Assembly: GCF_004121055.1 (NCBI RefSeq) | Contig: NZ_PYAL01000009.1 | Coordinates: forward strand, 1-64,000 | Length of the DNA: 64,000 bases | Source of the DNA: Achromobacter aloeverae | GTDB lineage: Bacteria; Pseudomonadota; Gammaproteobacteria; Burkholderiales; Burkholderiaceae_B | Direction: 5' to 3' | In this document: positions 46,110-57,015 of the stretch, piece after piece | How the letters are laid out: the number at the start of each line of letters is the position of its first letter | How positions within the stretch are numbered: the first letter of the stretch is position 1 | Program-made: the position numbers and the translations under genes | Notes under the pieces: model-generated | The model's database searches: none | Seen by the model: only the letters and a program-made list of their open reading frames with translations | Told to the model about the DNA's origin: nothing

Positions 46110-46535
46110 TGCATACTGCCTTTAACGATGCGGAAAAGAGGGCGGCGAAGCCGTGATTTGAAAGCCGAAAGACGGCAAGAATAGCGCTTATTGCAGTCAA
46201 CGGTCACATCGGACGGGTCGCGAAACAGGGCGATGTTCATGCTGCGCCGCCGCAAATCGAGGCGCTGACCGGGCGCTGAAACAATTGGGGGCGCACGTGG
46301 CGCGGAGGGCGCGAGCGTTGTATCGAGCGCACGTCCAAGGCGGTTCACACAAATTTAAAGATGCGGTCCGGACACGGGTCCGCCCTTGCTTTTGCCAAAG
46401 CGCTATACTCCCCGGAATAGGCTATTGAGGCTTGTACGCGCCTTCTGCCCCGCTATCCGCTAATCGGTGAAGCCGTGTCGCGGAAGGTTTTCCTGCATCG
46501 CAACGGGTGAAACACCCGGCAAGGTGAAGCAACAC
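46110..46535. promoter_or_regulatory. maeB-sucA divergent region with a candidate sucA leader RNA
   Basis: 426 bases. The right-hand part forms the 5' UTR of sucA. CCTT...CCGC (46441-46453) can pair with GCGG...AAGG near 46480-46487, CCG-N5-CGG sits within, and CGGGTG-AAA-CACCCG (46504-46518) is a perfect hairpin just before the ribosome site (AAGGTGAAG, 46521-46529). A conserved sucA RNA motif overlapping the ribosome site has been described in Burkholderiales, and this fits by position. I cannot confirm the consensus by eye. The left part holds the maeB promoter. Confidence 0.5.
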
Positions 46536-49406
46536 ATGTCGACTGAGAAAGAATCCAGATCCAACTCATATCTGTTCGGGAGTAACGCTCCCTACGTCGA
46601 GGAGCTCTATGAAGCCTACCTCGACAATCCGGCGGCGGTCTCCGACAACTGGCGCAGCTACTTCGATCAGTTGCAACACCAGCCCGCCACGGATGGACAG
46701 GAAACCACCCGCGACCGCGCCCACGCCCCCATCATCGAGTCCTTCGCCCAGCGCGCCAAGGCCAATGCCTTCGTGCACCGCGGCCAGGAACCCGATCTGT
46801 CGGTCGCGTCCAAACAGGTGTCGGTGCAGTCGCTGATCGCGGCCTACCGCACGCTGGGATCGCGCTACGCCGACCTCGATCCGCTCAAGCGCCAGGAACG
46901 CCCGGCCATCCCCGAGCTCGATCCGGCCTTCTACGGCTTGACGGAAGCCGACCTGGACCAGGTCTATTCCGCCACCAACACCTACTTCACGACCGCCAGC
47001 ACGATGACGCTGCGCGACATCCTGAAGGCCCTGCGCGATACGTACTGCCGTACGATCGGCGCCGAGTTCTCGCATATTTCCGACCCGGTCCAGAAGCGCT
47101 GGATCCAGGAACGCCTGGAGTCGACGCTGAGCGCGCCGGCGGTGACGCCGGAACATAAGCGACATATCCTGCAGCAGTTGACCGAATCCGAAGGTCTCGA
47201 GCGCTTCTTGCACACGAAATACGTGGGTCAGAAGCGCTTTTCGCTGGAGGGCGGCGAAAGCTTCATCGCCTCCATGGACGAAGTGGTCAACCATGCCGGC
47301 GAGAACGGCGTGCAGGAAATCGTGGTCGGCATGGCCCACCGCGGCCGCCTGAACATGCTGGTCAACATCATGGGCAAGATGCCCGGCGACCTCTTCGCGG
47401 AGTTCGAGGGCAAGCACGCCGAAGGCCTGACCGACGGCGACGTGAAGTACCACAACGGTTTCTCCAGCGACCTGTCGACCCGTGGCGGTCCGGTGCACCT
47501 GTCGCTCGCGTTCAACCCCTCGCACCTGGAAATCGTCAACCCGGTGGTGGAAGGCAGCGCCCGCGCGCGCCAGGAACGCCGTGGCGACCATGAAGGCAAG
47601 CAGGTCCTGCCGGTGCTGGTGCACGGCGACGCCGCCTTCGCCGGCCAGGGCGTGGTCATGGAAACCCTGAACCTGGCGCAGACCCGCGGCTACGGCACGG
47701 GCGGCACGCTGCACCTGGTCATCAACAACCAGATCGGCTTCACCACGTCGGACCCGCGCGATTCGCGTTCGACGCTGTATTGCACCGACGTGGTCAAGAT
47801 GATCGAAGCGCCGGTCTTCCACGTCAACGGCGACGATCCCGAAGCCGTGGTGTTCGTCACGCGCCTGGCGCTGGACTACCGCGCCCAGTTCCACCACGAC
47901 GTCGTGGTCGACATCGTCTGCTTCCGCAAGCTGGGCCACAACGAGCAGGACACCCCCTCGCTGACGCAGCCGCTGATGTACAAGCGCATCGGCCACCACC
48001 CCGGCACCCGCAAGGTCTACGCCGACAAGCTGCTGGCCCAGGGCGTGCTGGCCGAAGGGGATGCCGAGCAACTGGTGAAGGACTACCGCCAGCTGATGGA
48101 AGACGGCCATCGCACCATCGAGCCGGTGCTGACCGACTACAAGAGCAAGTACGCCATCGACTGGTCGCCCTTCATGGGCGCCAAGTGGACCGACCAGGCC
48201 GACACCGCGGTGCCGCTGGCCGAGCTCAAGCGCATCGGCGAGCGCATCACCACCGTTCCGGAAGGCTTCACGCCGCACCCGCTGGTCGCCAAGCTGCTGA
48301 ACGACCGCCGCGCCATGGCGCAAGGCACGCTGAACCTGGACTGGGGCATGGGCGAGCACCTGGCTTTCGCCACCCTGGTGGCGTCCGGCTACGCCATCCG
48401 CATCACCGGCCAGGATTCGGGCCGCGGCACGTTCACGCACCGCCACGCGGTCCTGCACGACCAGAACCGTGAACGCTGGAACGACGGCACCTACATCCCG
48501 CTGCAGAACGTTTCCGAAGGGCAGGCGCCCTTCACCGTGATCGACTCCGTGCTGTCCGAAGAGGCGGTGCTGGGCTTCGAGTACGGCTATTCCAGCGCCG
48601 AGCCCAACACGCTGACCATCTGGGAAGCGCAGTTCGGCGACTTCGTCAACGGCGCCCAGGTCGTGATCGACCAGTTCATCAGCGCCGGCGAAGCCAAGTG
48701 GGGCCGCCAGTCCGGCCTGACGATGATGCTGCCGCACGGCTACGAAGGCCAGGGCCCGGAACACTCGTCCGCCCGCATCGAGCGCTTCCTGCAGCTGTGC
48801 GCCGACAACAACATGCAAGTGGTGCAGCCCACCACCGCCGCGCAGATCTTCCACCTGCTGCGCCGCCAGATGATCCGCCCCTTCCGCAAGCCGCTGGTCA
48901 TCCTGACGCCGAAGTCGCTGCTGCGCAACAAGGACGCGGGTTCACCGCTGACCGAGCTGGCCGGCAGCAGCTTCAAGCCGGTGATCGGCGAGCTGGACGA
49001 CTCGATCAAGGCCAACTCGGTCAAGCGCGTGCTGGCTTGCTCGGGCAAGGTCTATTACGACCTGGTCCACGGCCGCAAGGACCGCGGACTGGACAACGTC
49101 GCGATCGTGCGTGTCGAGCAGCTCTACCCGTTCGCGCACAAGGCTTTCGAAACGGAACTGCGCAAGTATCCCAAGGCCACGGAAGTGATCTGGGTGCAGG
49201 ACGAGCCGCAGAACCAGGGCCCCTGGTTCTACGTGCAGCATCATCTCTATGAAAACATGAGTGAAGGGCAAAAGCTGGCGTACGCCGGCCGCCCCGCCTC
49301 GGCATCGCCGGCGGTGGGCTACATGGCCAAGCACCAGGAGCAGCAGAAGGCGCTGGTTGAACAGGCGCTGGCCCCGAAGTACAAGGGCTTCATGCTGACC
49401 AAGTAA
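46536..49406 (+). CDS. sucA: 2-oxoglutarate dehydrogenase E1 component
   Basis: 956-aa thiamine-diphosphate enzyme that decarboxylates 2-oxoglutarate and passes succinyl groups to the E2 lipoyl domain. The N-terminal SYLFGSNAPYVEELYEAYL segment is the E2-binding region. The ThDP-binding GMAHRGRLNML, HGDAAFAGQGVVMETLN and NNQIGFTT motifs and the C-terminal transketolase-like part (LPHGYEGQGPEHSSAR; WVQDEPQNQGPW) are intact. ATG 46536 lies 7 bases after AAGGTGAAG. First gene of sucA-sucB-lpd. Confidence 0.97.
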   Translation: MSTEKESRSNSYLFGSNAPYVEELYEAYLDNPAAVSDNWRSYFDQLQHQPATDGQETTRDRAHAPIIESFAQRAKANAFVHRGQEPDLSVASKQVSVQSLIAAYRTLGSRYADLDPLKRQERPAIPELDPAFYGLTEADLDQVYSATNTYFTTASTMTLRDILKALRDTYCRTIGAEFSHISDPVQKRWIQERLESTLSAPAVTPEHKRHILQQLTESEGLERFLHTKYVGQKRFSLEGGESFIASMDEVVNHAGENGVQEIVVGMAHRGRLNMLVNIMGKMPGDLFAEFEGKHAEGLTDGDVKYHNGFSSDLSTRGGPVHLSLAFNPSHLEIVNPVVEGSARARQERRGDHEGKQVLPVLVHGDAAFAGQGVVMETLNLAQTRGYGTGGTLHLVINNQIGFTTSDPRDSRSTLYCTDVVKMIEAPVFHVNGDDPEAVVFVTRLALDYRAQFHHDVVVDIVCFRKLGHNEQDTPSLTQPLMYKRIGHHPGTRKVYADKLLAQGVLAEGDAEQLVKDYRQLMEDGHRTIEPVLTDYKSKYAIDWSPFMGAKWTDQADTAVPLAELKRIGERITTVPEGFTPHPLVAKLLNDRRAMAQGTLNLDWGMGEHLAFATLVASGYAIRITGQDSGRGTFTHRHAVLHDQNRERWNDGTYIPLQNVSEGQAPFTVIDSVLSEEAVLGFEYGYSSAEPNTLTIWEAQFGDFVNGAQVVIDQFISAGEAKWGRQSGLTMMLPHGYEGQGPEHSSARIERFLQLCADNNMQVVQPTTAAQIFHLLRRQMIRPFRKPLVILTPKSLLRNKDAGSPLTELAGSSFKPVIGELDDSIKANSVKRVLACSGKVYYDLVHGRKDRGLDNVAIVRVEQLYPFAHKAFETELRKYPKATEVIWVQDEPQNQGPWFYVQHHLYENMSEGQKLAYAGRPASASPAVGYMAKHQEQQKALVEQALAPKYKGFMLTK

Positions 49407-49423
49407 GCGCTTGACGCGCGTAG

Positions 49424-49446
49424 GGGGCGCCCGTGGCGGGCGCCCC
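49424..49446 (+). other. Intercistronic GC hairpin between sucA and sucB
   Basis: GGGGCGCCCG-TGG-CGGGCGCCCC, a 10-bp perfect stem with a 3-nt loop and no T tract, 17 bases after the sucA stop. It could stabilise the 3' end of sucA mRNA or lower read-through. Confidence 0.7.
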
Positions 49447-49479
49447 ACGTCACGAACACTCACTATACGGATATAAAAA

Positions 49480-50706
49480 ATGGCTATTACTGAAGTTGTC
49501 GTCCCCCAGCTGTCCGAATCGGTCTCCGAAGCCTCGCTGCTGACCTGGAAGAAGCAGCCCGGCGCCGCCGTGGAAGCGGATGAAATCCTGATCGAAGTGG
49601 AAACCGACAAGGTCGTGCTGGAAGTGCCGGCGCCCGCCAGCGGCGTGCTGGCCGAAATCGTCGAAGCCGACGGCGCCACCGTGACCTCGGGCCAGCTGAT
49701 CGCCCGTATCGACACCGCCGCCAAGGCCGCCGCTGCTCCCGCCACGGCGCCTGCCGCCGAAGCGCCCAAGGCCGCCGCCGCCGCGCCGGCTGCCGCGCCC
49801 GCCGCCGCCCCGGCCGCCTCGGCCTCGGCCCCGGTCGCTTCGCCCGCCGCCGCCAAGATCCTCGCCGACAAGGGCGTGTCGCCCGCCGACGTGGCCGGTT
49901 CCGGCCGTGGCGGCCGCATCACCAAGGGCGACGCCCTGGAAGCCGGCGCCGGTGGCGCCAAGGCCGCCGCCGCTCCGGCGCCGGCGCCGACGCTGTCCCT
50001 GGACGGCCGCCCCGAGCAGCGCGTGCCCATGAGCCGCCTGCGCGCCCGCATCGCCGAGCGCCTGCTGCAATCGCAGTCCGAAAACGCCATCCTGACGACC
50101 TTCAACGAAGTCAACATGAAGGCGGTCATCGACCTGCGCAACGCGTACAAGGAAAAGTTCGAGAAGGAGCACGGCGTGAAGCTGGGCTTCATGTCCTTCT
50201 TCGTCAAGGCCGCTGTCGCCGCGCTGAAGAAGTACCCGATCCTGAACGCCTCGGTCGACGGCAAGGACGTGATCTACCACGGCTACTTCGACATCGGTAT
50301 CGCCGTCGGCAGCCCGCGCGGCCTGGTGGTGCCCATCCTGCGCAACGCCGACCAGCTGTCCATCGCCGACATCGAGAAGGCCATTGCCGACTTCGGCCGC
50401 CGTGCCGCCGACGGCAAGCTGGGCATCGAGGAAATGACCGGCGGTACGTTCTCGATCTCCAACGGTGGCGTGTTCGGTTCGATGCTGTCGACCCCGATCA
50501 TCAACCCGCCGCAAGCGGCCATCCTGGGCATCCACGCCACCAAGGAACGTCCGGTGGTGGAGAACGGCCAGATCGTGATCCGTCCGATCAACTACCTGGC
50601 GATGTCCTACGACCACCGCATCATCGACGGCCGCGAAGCCGTGCTGGGCCTGGTCGCCATGAAGGAAGCGCTGGAAGATCCGCAGCGCCTGCTGCTGGAA
50701 ATCTAA
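49480..50706 (+). CDS. sucB: 2-oxoglutarate dehydrogenase E2 (dihydrolipoyl succinyltransferase)
   Basis: 408-aa core subunit. One lipoyl domain lies at residues 1-77 with the lipoylated Lys in [12 protein letters not shown] (near residue 44). An Ala/Pro-rich linker (about 80-125) leads to the E3-binding domain ([20 protein letters not shown], about 127-160), a second linker and the catalytic acetyltransferase domain (about 185-408). The active site [12 protein letters not shown] has its His and Asp, and the internal [11 protein letters not shown] segment marks the succinyl-type enzyme. Start 49480. Confidence 0.97.
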   Translation: MAITEVVVPQLSESVSEASLLTWKKQPGAAVEADEILIEVETDKVVLEVPAPASGVLAEIVEADGATVTSGQLIARIDTAAKAAAAPATAPAAEAPKAAAAAPAAAPAAAPAASASAPVASPAAAKILADKGVSPADVAGSGRGGRITKGDALEAGAGGAKAAAAPAPAPTLSLDGRPEQRVPMSRLRARIAERLLQSQSENAILTTFNEVNMKAVIDLRNAYKEKFEKEHGVKLGFMSFFVKAAVAALKKYPILNASVDGKDVIYHGYFDIGIAVGSPRGLVVPILRNADQLSIADIEKAIADFGRRAADGKLGIEEMTGGTFSISNGGVFGSMLSTPIINPPQAAILGIHATKERPVVENGQIVIRPINYLAMSYDHRIIDGREAVLGLVAMKEALEDPQRLLLEI

Positions 50707-50719
50707 GCATTGCATTGCA

Positions 50720-50753
50720 CCGACGGCCTGTTGCTCGCGCGACTGGCCGTCGG
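50720..50753 (+). other. Intercistronic hairpin between sucB and lpd
   Basis: CCGACGGCC (50720-50728) and GGCCGTCGG (50745-50753) form a 9-bp perfect stem with a 16-nt loop, 14 bases after the sucB stop. The 216-bp gap contains no gene that I can see; no T tract follows. Confidence 0.6.
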
Positions 50754-50922
50754 CCGGTATGCCGCATGATGCACGTTCGTATACAGCCCGCTCGCATACC
50801 GCACGCTTGCATGCCCGCGTGCCCTCGCGGGCGCACCGGCCAGCCGGCTTCCCCCGGCGCCTTCTTACACCCGGGCGGGGCGCGTGCCTTTCCGCTTCCC
50901 GCCTTCCTCTAGCGAGAACACC

Positions 50923-52350
<1,428 letters not shown>

Positions 52351-52390
52351 GGCGCGCGCGCCCGGGGTGATGCCCGGGCGACGTCATCCA

Positions 52391-52425
52391 GGGGGCGGGT
52401 TGCAAGGCCCGCTCCCTTTTCTTTT
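52391..52425 (+). terminator. Probable intrinsic terminator after lpd
   Basis: A GC-rich stem with arms GGGGCGGG and CCCGCTCC (52391-52415), containing one or two imperfect pairs, is followed by TTTTCTTTT. A second hairpin, GCCCGGG-N6-CCCGGGC, lies just before it. It lies 40 bases after the lpd stop. Confidence 0.6.
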
Positions 52426-52460
52426 GCGACGATGGGCCGGCTTGCCGGCCTGTGAACTAC

Positions 52461-53552
52461 ATGAACGTACGCGAGTACTACCAGAAGGCCCTGTCCGAGC
52501 GCGGCTACCAGCCCGACGCGGCCCAGCAGCAGGCGGTCGACCGGCTGCAGAAGTATTACGACGACTGGGTGTCCTTCAAGGCCATGCGGTCCAGCGCGCT
52601 GAAGAAGCTGCTCAATCGTCCCGAAGTGCCGCGCGGCGTGTACCTGTGGGGCGGCGTGGGGCGCGGCAAGAGCTTCCTGATGGACGCTTTCTACGCGACC
52701 GTGCCGGTGGTGCGCAAGACGCGCGTGCACTTCCACGAATTCATGCGCAGCGTCCATCGCGAGATGCAGGAAGTGAAGGGCATGGCCGATCCGCTGGACG
52801 AGGTGGCGCGGCGGGTGTCCAAGCGCTACCGGCTGATCTGCTTCGACGAATTCCACGTGTCCGACGTGGCTGACGCCATGATCCTGCACCGCCTGCTGCT
52901 CAAGCTGTTCGAGTACGGCGTGTCCTTCGTCATGACGTCGAACTACGAGCCGAACAAGCTGTATCCCGACGCGCTTTATCGTGAGCGCATCCTGCCGGCC
53001 ATCGAGTTGATCGAGGCGCGCATGGACATCCTCAATGTCGACGCGGGCATCGACTACCGGCGCCGCACGCTGGAGCAGGTCAAGTCCTATCACTGCCCGC
53101 TGGACCAGGCGGCCGAGCAGGCGCTGGAGGCGGCCTTCAACAGCCTGGCCGACCGGCCGCGCGAGGAGCCGGTACTGCATATCGAGCATCGCGAGATCCG
53201 CTGCGTGGCCCTGGCCGGCAGCGTGGTGTGGTTCGATTTCGCGACCCTTTGCGGCGGGCCGCGTTCGCAGAACGACTACCTGGAACTGGCCAGCCGCTTC
53301 CAGGCGGTACTGCTGTCGGGCGTGCCGAAGCTGGCGCCCAAGGACGCTTCGGCGGCGCGCCGCTTCACCTGGCTGATCGACGTGTTCTACGACCATCGCG
53401 TCAAGCTGATCATGTCGGCGGAGGTGGAGCCCGAGGAAATCTATACCGAGGGCACGCTGTCCAACGAGTTCCATCGCACGGTGTCACGCATCCTGGAGAT
53501 GCAGTCCAAGGAGTACCTGGACTCCAGCCGGCGCGATACGGTGGCGCTTTGA
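52461..53552 (+). CDS. zapE: AFG1/ZapE-type ATPase
   Basis: 363-aa cytoplasmic P-loop ATPase of the AFG1/LACE1 family. ZapE in E. coli binds the Z-ring during division. Walker A is GGVGRGKSFLMD (near residue 66) and Walker B is LICFDEFHV (near 127). SNYEPNKLYPD is the sensor region, and FTWLIDVFYDHRVKLIMSAE is the conserved C-terminal block. The ATG at 52461 is the best candidate; an in-frame GTG at 52452 is 3 codons earlier, and neither has a strong ribosome site. It commonly follows the odh genes in this group of bacteria. Confidence 0.93.
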   Translation: MNVREYYQKALSERGYQPDAAQQQAVDRLQKYYDDWVSFKAMRSSALKKLLNRPEVPRGVYLWGGVGRGKSFLMDAFYATVPVVRKTRVHFHEFMRSVHREMQEVKGMADPLDEVARRVSKRYRLICFDEFHVSDVADAMILHRLLLKLFEYGVSFVMTSNYEPNKLYPDALYRERILPAIELIEARMDILNVDAGIDYRRRTLEQVKSYHCPLDQAAEQALEAAFNSLADRPREEPVLHIEHREIRCVALAGSVVWFDFATLCGGPRSQNDYLELASRFQAVLLSGVPKLAPKDASAARRFTWLIDVFYDHRVKLIMSAEVEPEEIYTEGTLSNEFHRTVSRILEMQSKEYLDSSRRDTVAL

Positions 53553-53663
53553 CGCCAGGCCGCGGACGCCCCGCGGCTTCGCGTCCGGCGTCCCTGTCGC
53601 GCCTGTGGCGGGGCGGGCCGGCACGTTAAACTACGCACTTTCCCGCTTCCTTCGCGACCCGCC

Positions 53664-55007
53664 ATGAATACCCGCGTCCTGACCGGCATTACCACTACCG
53701 GTACTCCCCATCTTGGCAACTACGCCGGCGCGCTGCGCCCGGCGATCGAGGCCAGCGCCTTGCCCGGGGTCGACGCCTTCTACTTCCTGGCGGACTACCA
53801 TGCGCTGATCAAGGCCGACGACCCCGTGCGCGTCTCCCGGTCGCGCCTGGAAATCGCCGCCACCTGGCTGGCCGCGGGCCTGGATCCGGAACGCGTGACG
53901 TTCTACCGCCAGTCCGATATCCCCGAGATCCCCGAGCTCAGCTGGATCCTTACCTGCGTCACGCCCAAGGGCCTGATGAACCGGGCCCACGCCTACAAGG
54001 CGTCGGTGGACCAGAATACGGAAAAGGGCGTGGAGCCGGACGACGGCGTCACCATGGGCCTGTTCTCCTATCCGGTGCTGATGGCCGCGGACATCCTGAT
54101 GTTCAATGCGAACAAGGTGCCGGTGGGCCGCGACCAGATCCAGCACCTGGAAATGGCGCGGGATATCGCCCAGCGCTTCAACCATACCTACAAGGGCGAT
54201 TACTTCGTCCTGCCGGAAGTGGTGATCGCCGAGGAAGTGGCGACCTTGCCGGGCCTGGACGGCCGCAAGATGTCCAAGAGCTACAACAACACCATCCCGC
54301 TGTTCGAAGGCGGCGCCGCGGCGCTGCGGTCGGCGGTGATGCGCATCGTCACCGATTCGCGGCAGCCGGGCGAGCCCAAGGAAGCGGACGACAGCCATCT
54401 CTACACGCTGTTCCGCGCATTCGCCACGCATGAGGAATCGGCCGAATTCCGCGCCGCCTTGCTGGCGGGCATGGGATGGGGCGAGGCCAAGCAGGCCCTG
54501 TGCGACCGTCTGGAGCGCGAACTGTCGGAGAAGCGCGAGCGCTATGACGAATTGATGGCCAAGCCGGACGAGATCGAGGACATCTTGCAGGCGGGCGCGG
54601 CCAAGGCGCGCAAGCTGGCGACGCCGCTGATGGAACGCGTGCGTGAGGCCGTGGGCCTGCGCACCCTGCGCGGCAGCGGCACGACCAAGGCAGCAGGCAA
54701 GAAGGCGGCCGCCAAGGCCGCGCGCTTCGTGAGCTTCCGCGAGGATGGACAGTTCCGCTTCCGCCTGATGTCGGCGGAAGGTGAGGAATTGTTGTTGTCG
54801 GTGGCTTACGCCGATCCCAAGGAAGCGGGCGCGACGATGAAACGCCTGCAAGGCGAGGGCGCTGCCGTCGTGGTCGAGGGCGCCGCTTATGCGGTGACGC
54901 TGGATGGCGCGGTGGTGGCCCATGGGCCCGCCGGCCTGGATGCGGCGACGGCGGCCGCGGGTGCGGAACGCACGCGTGCGGCGTTGGCCAGCCTGCAGGC
55001 AGGCTGA
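53664..55007 (+). CDS. trpS: Tryptophanyl-tRNA synthetase with a C-terminal YegP-like extension
   Basis: 447-aa class I synthetase that charges tRNA-Trp; most TrpS proteins are 330-350 aa. The TGTPHLGN (HIGH-type) and [10 protein letters not shown] (KMSKS) motifs are present, as is the tryptophan-site region [10 protein letters not shown]. Residues about 1-335 are the enzyme. A Lys/Ala-rich linker (about 336-352) follows, then about 90 residues ([21 protein letters not shown]...) resembling the DUF1508/YegP fold. The extension is a fusion whose role is unknown. Start 53664. Confidence 0.94.
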   Translation: MNTRVLTGITTTGTPHLGNYAGALRPAIEASALPGVDAFYFLADYHALIKADDPVRVSRSRLEIAATWLAAGLDPERVTFYRQSDIPEIPELSWILTCVTPKGLMNRAHAYKASVDQNTEKGVEPDDGVTMGLFSYPVLMAADILMFNANKVPVGRDQIQHLEMARDIAQRFNHTYKGDYFVLPEVVIAEEVATLPGLDGRKMSKSYNNTIPLFEGGAAALRSAVMRIVTDSRQPGEPKEADDSHLYTLFRAFATHEESAEFRAALLAGMGWGEAKQALCDRLERELSEKRERYDELMAKPDEIEDILQAGAAKARKLATPLMERVREAVGLRTLRGSGTTKAAGKKAAAKAARFVSFREDGQFRFRLMSAEGEELLLSVAYADPKEAGATMKRLQGEGAAVVVEGAAYAVTLDGAVVAHGPAGLDAATAAAGAERTRAALASLQAG

Positions 55008-55018
55008 CGGACGCGAGC

Positions 55019-55723
55019 ATGAGTGGTCTACAGGATTTGGCGGGTTTCCGGGAACTGGCCGACGAGATCGGCGTGCCGGTGCCCTCCGTGCTGGCGCAAT
55101 GCATCGAACGGGGGTTGACGGCCTATCCGGACGATTACAACGGTAGCTACCTAGCCATCCTGCCCAGTCGTCCGCCGGCCTTGGCCAGCACTTACGATTT
55201 CGAATGGACGGGCCTGGACGAGGCCCGCACCTTGTGCGAGGAATGGCTGGTGCCCTCCAGCCAGCATGGCAATGCCTTCCTGCCTTTCGCCATGTCGGGC
55301 GCGGGTGATGTGTATGCCCTGATCCGCCTGGCCGATGGCCGCGAGGGCTGCGGCGTCGTGCTGCACGACCAGGACGACAGCGAAATGCGCTACGCCGGCT
55401 TCGAGGACTTCGTCTGCGCGCAGCTGCTGGACACCTTGCGCGACCTAAGCCACCTGACCGACGACTTCGACATCGACACGGCCGCCCAATGCGTGCGCGC
55501 GGATATCTCCCGCCTGGCGCCCCTGCTTGCCCCGCAATCCGGCATGCTGCTGATGGGCGCCGCCGCGCGCGAGCCTTTCTCGACGTCCATCCAACGCGGT
55601 CCCAAGGCCAGGCCCGAGGAAGTGCCCGCGCTGATCACGGCAAAAGAGCACGCCGATCTCATCGCCCGCTTCCTGCTGCCGGTGCCCGTGACGTTCAATA
55701 CGACGCCGCCCTGGGAAGTCTGA
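55019..55723 (+). CDS. SMI1/KNR4 (SUKH)-like protein
   Basis: 234-aa soluble protein that starts 11 bases after trpS and is probably cotranscribed. The first half resembles the SUKH domain, common in immunity proteins but also in housekeeping contexts: YPDDYNGSYLAILP, then the WLVPSSQHGNAFLPFAMSGAGDVYALI segment with the domain's Gly/Asp turn. The second half is not recognised. No toxin gene is adjacent, so an immunity role is unsupported. Function unknown. Confidence 0.75.
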   Translation: MSGLQDLAGFRELADEIGVPVPSVLAQCIERGLTAYPDDYNGSYLAILPSRPPALASTYDFEWTGLDEARTLCEEWLVPSSQHGNAFLPFAMSGAGDVYALIRLADGREGCGVVLHDQDDSEMRYAGFEDFVCAQLLDTLRDLSHLTDDFDIDTAAQCVRADISRLAPLLAPQSGMLLMGAAAREPFSTSIQRGPKARPEEVPALITAKEHADLIARFLLPVPVTFNTTPPWEV

Positions 55724-55928
55724 GGGCGGCGGTGACTATATCGCAAGCCGTAGCGCATAGGCGTGTGCGGCGCGCGATCCTGGTGAAACGGGGCCGAGGT
55801 GTCTGGCCAGCCGTGTGTCGGGAATTTGTCGGGAATTTTTGAAGCGGAACGCTTGGCCTGGTCACGAGGCAAGTGCCCGGCATAAAGACATCGGATTGCT
55901 TATTGCCCCTTCGGGTCAGCATTCGATG

Positions 55929-56504
55929 TCAGAGAATGGCGCGATAGGTCGCCAATGCCTTGGTGGTCTGCACCAATCCCTGCCGCAACAAGATCTCCAG
56001 GTAGCGATCAACGTCGATAGGCGGATGCTTTAGTTGTGTTCGCTGGCGCTGGGCTGCGGCTACCACCGCCGCTGCATCAAGGTCGAAGAGGTTGTCCACG
56101 AACTCATCGGGGTGTTGAGATTCCACGCCGAAGGAGGCCTAGACGTCCGCTGGAAAATCTCGCTGATTGAAGGTCACGATCACACTGGCACTACAGCGGA
56201 TGGCCGCAGCCAGAACATGGCGGTCGTCGGGATCGGGCAGGGTCAGGCCCTCAATGAGCTCCTCATATCCGTATACCAGGCTATCTGGGATCGCGCGGTC
56301 CATCAGGTCCGAAGTGCGATCTACTTGCGCGCGTGTTAGATCGGACCTCTTGAGTAGTAGATTGTGCTTCCACTCCTTATGGATATCCTGACTCCATCGG
56401 GCACGGAATCGTCCCGACAGCCCGAGCCACATCAAAAAATCGCGCAGTGGCGCGGGATAGAGAACGCAAGCATCGAAAACGGCTGTGAAGGGAGAGTGCC
56501 TCAT
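55929..56504 (-). pseudogene. PIN-domain toxin (VapC50-like) broken by an in-frame amber codon
   Basis: A 576-base frame interrupted by TAG at 56141-56139. The first part (121 codons, 56504-56142) is a PIN domain with FDACVLYP, EWKHN and LPDPDDRHVLAAAI containing the conserved acidic residues, ending VTFNQRDFPADV. After the TAG the same frame continues ASFGVESQHPDEFVDNL and on to 55929, matching the second part of VapC50-like toxins (about 190 aa). The usual text at the break reads DV-L-ASFG in related proteins from memory, so one TTG-to-TAG change would explain it. Truncation removes the C-terminal domain. The antitoxin overlaps by 4 bases and is intact. Suppression or re-initiation cannot be excluded. 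Confidence 0.75.
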
Positions 56505-56968
56505 TCGTATCCCATGCCCGATTCCTGAGCTTGGCGGGCGAGTTCGGCCATGGCCTCTTCGCTAGCATGGCCGCGAGCATCCTTGTACTGCATCAAATCG
56601 GCGAACCTTATCCGTCGATGCTTTCCCGTTCGATGAAACGGCAGCACGCCCTCCTCCAATAGCTTGACGAGGTGAGGACGGGAGACGTTGAGCATGTCGG
56701 CAGCTTCTTGGGTCGTCAACTCTGCATGGATGGGGACGACTTTTACGGCATTGCCATCGGCTAACTCGGCCAGGATATCGACGAGCAGACGCAGCGCGGA
56801 GGTAGGCAACTCCACCTGATGGGCTTGGTTTCGGTCATCGAAGATCTGGATGTGTTGCGTTTCGAAGCGCGTTGCCAAGTAGGCCGCCAATGCGCGTTGA
56901 CCTTGCACGGCTGCCTGAACTTCCCGTTCGGCAGGTAGCGCCATCTTGGTTTGGGCAGTGGCGGTCAT
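56501..56968 (-). CDS. HTH antitoxin (excisionase-type, VapB50-like)
   Basis: 155-aa protein with a MerR/excisionase-like HTH at residues about 85-135 (LTTQEAADMLNVSRPHLVKL, GKHRRIRFADLMQYK), preceded by an N-terminal region (about 1-75) seen in antitoxins paired with PIN-domain toxins. ATG 56968 has AGGAACC upstream. It overlaps the toxin start by 4 bases, the antitoxin-first order usual for such pairs. It probably binds the repeats at 57016-57044 to repress its own operon. The pair lies as a small insert between trpS and tex. Confidence 0.87.
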   Translation of the reverse strand: MTATAQTKMALPAEREVQAAVQGQRALAAYLATRFETQHIQIFDDRNQAHQVELPTSALRLLVDILAELADGNAVKVVPIHAELTTQEAADMLNVSRPHLVKLLEEGVLPFHRTGKHRRIRFADLMQYKDARGHASEEAMAELARQAQESGMGYE

Positions 56969-57015
56969 GGCAGGTTCCTAAGCGGTGAAGCAATCTTAAG
57001 AACCGGAATATTCGA

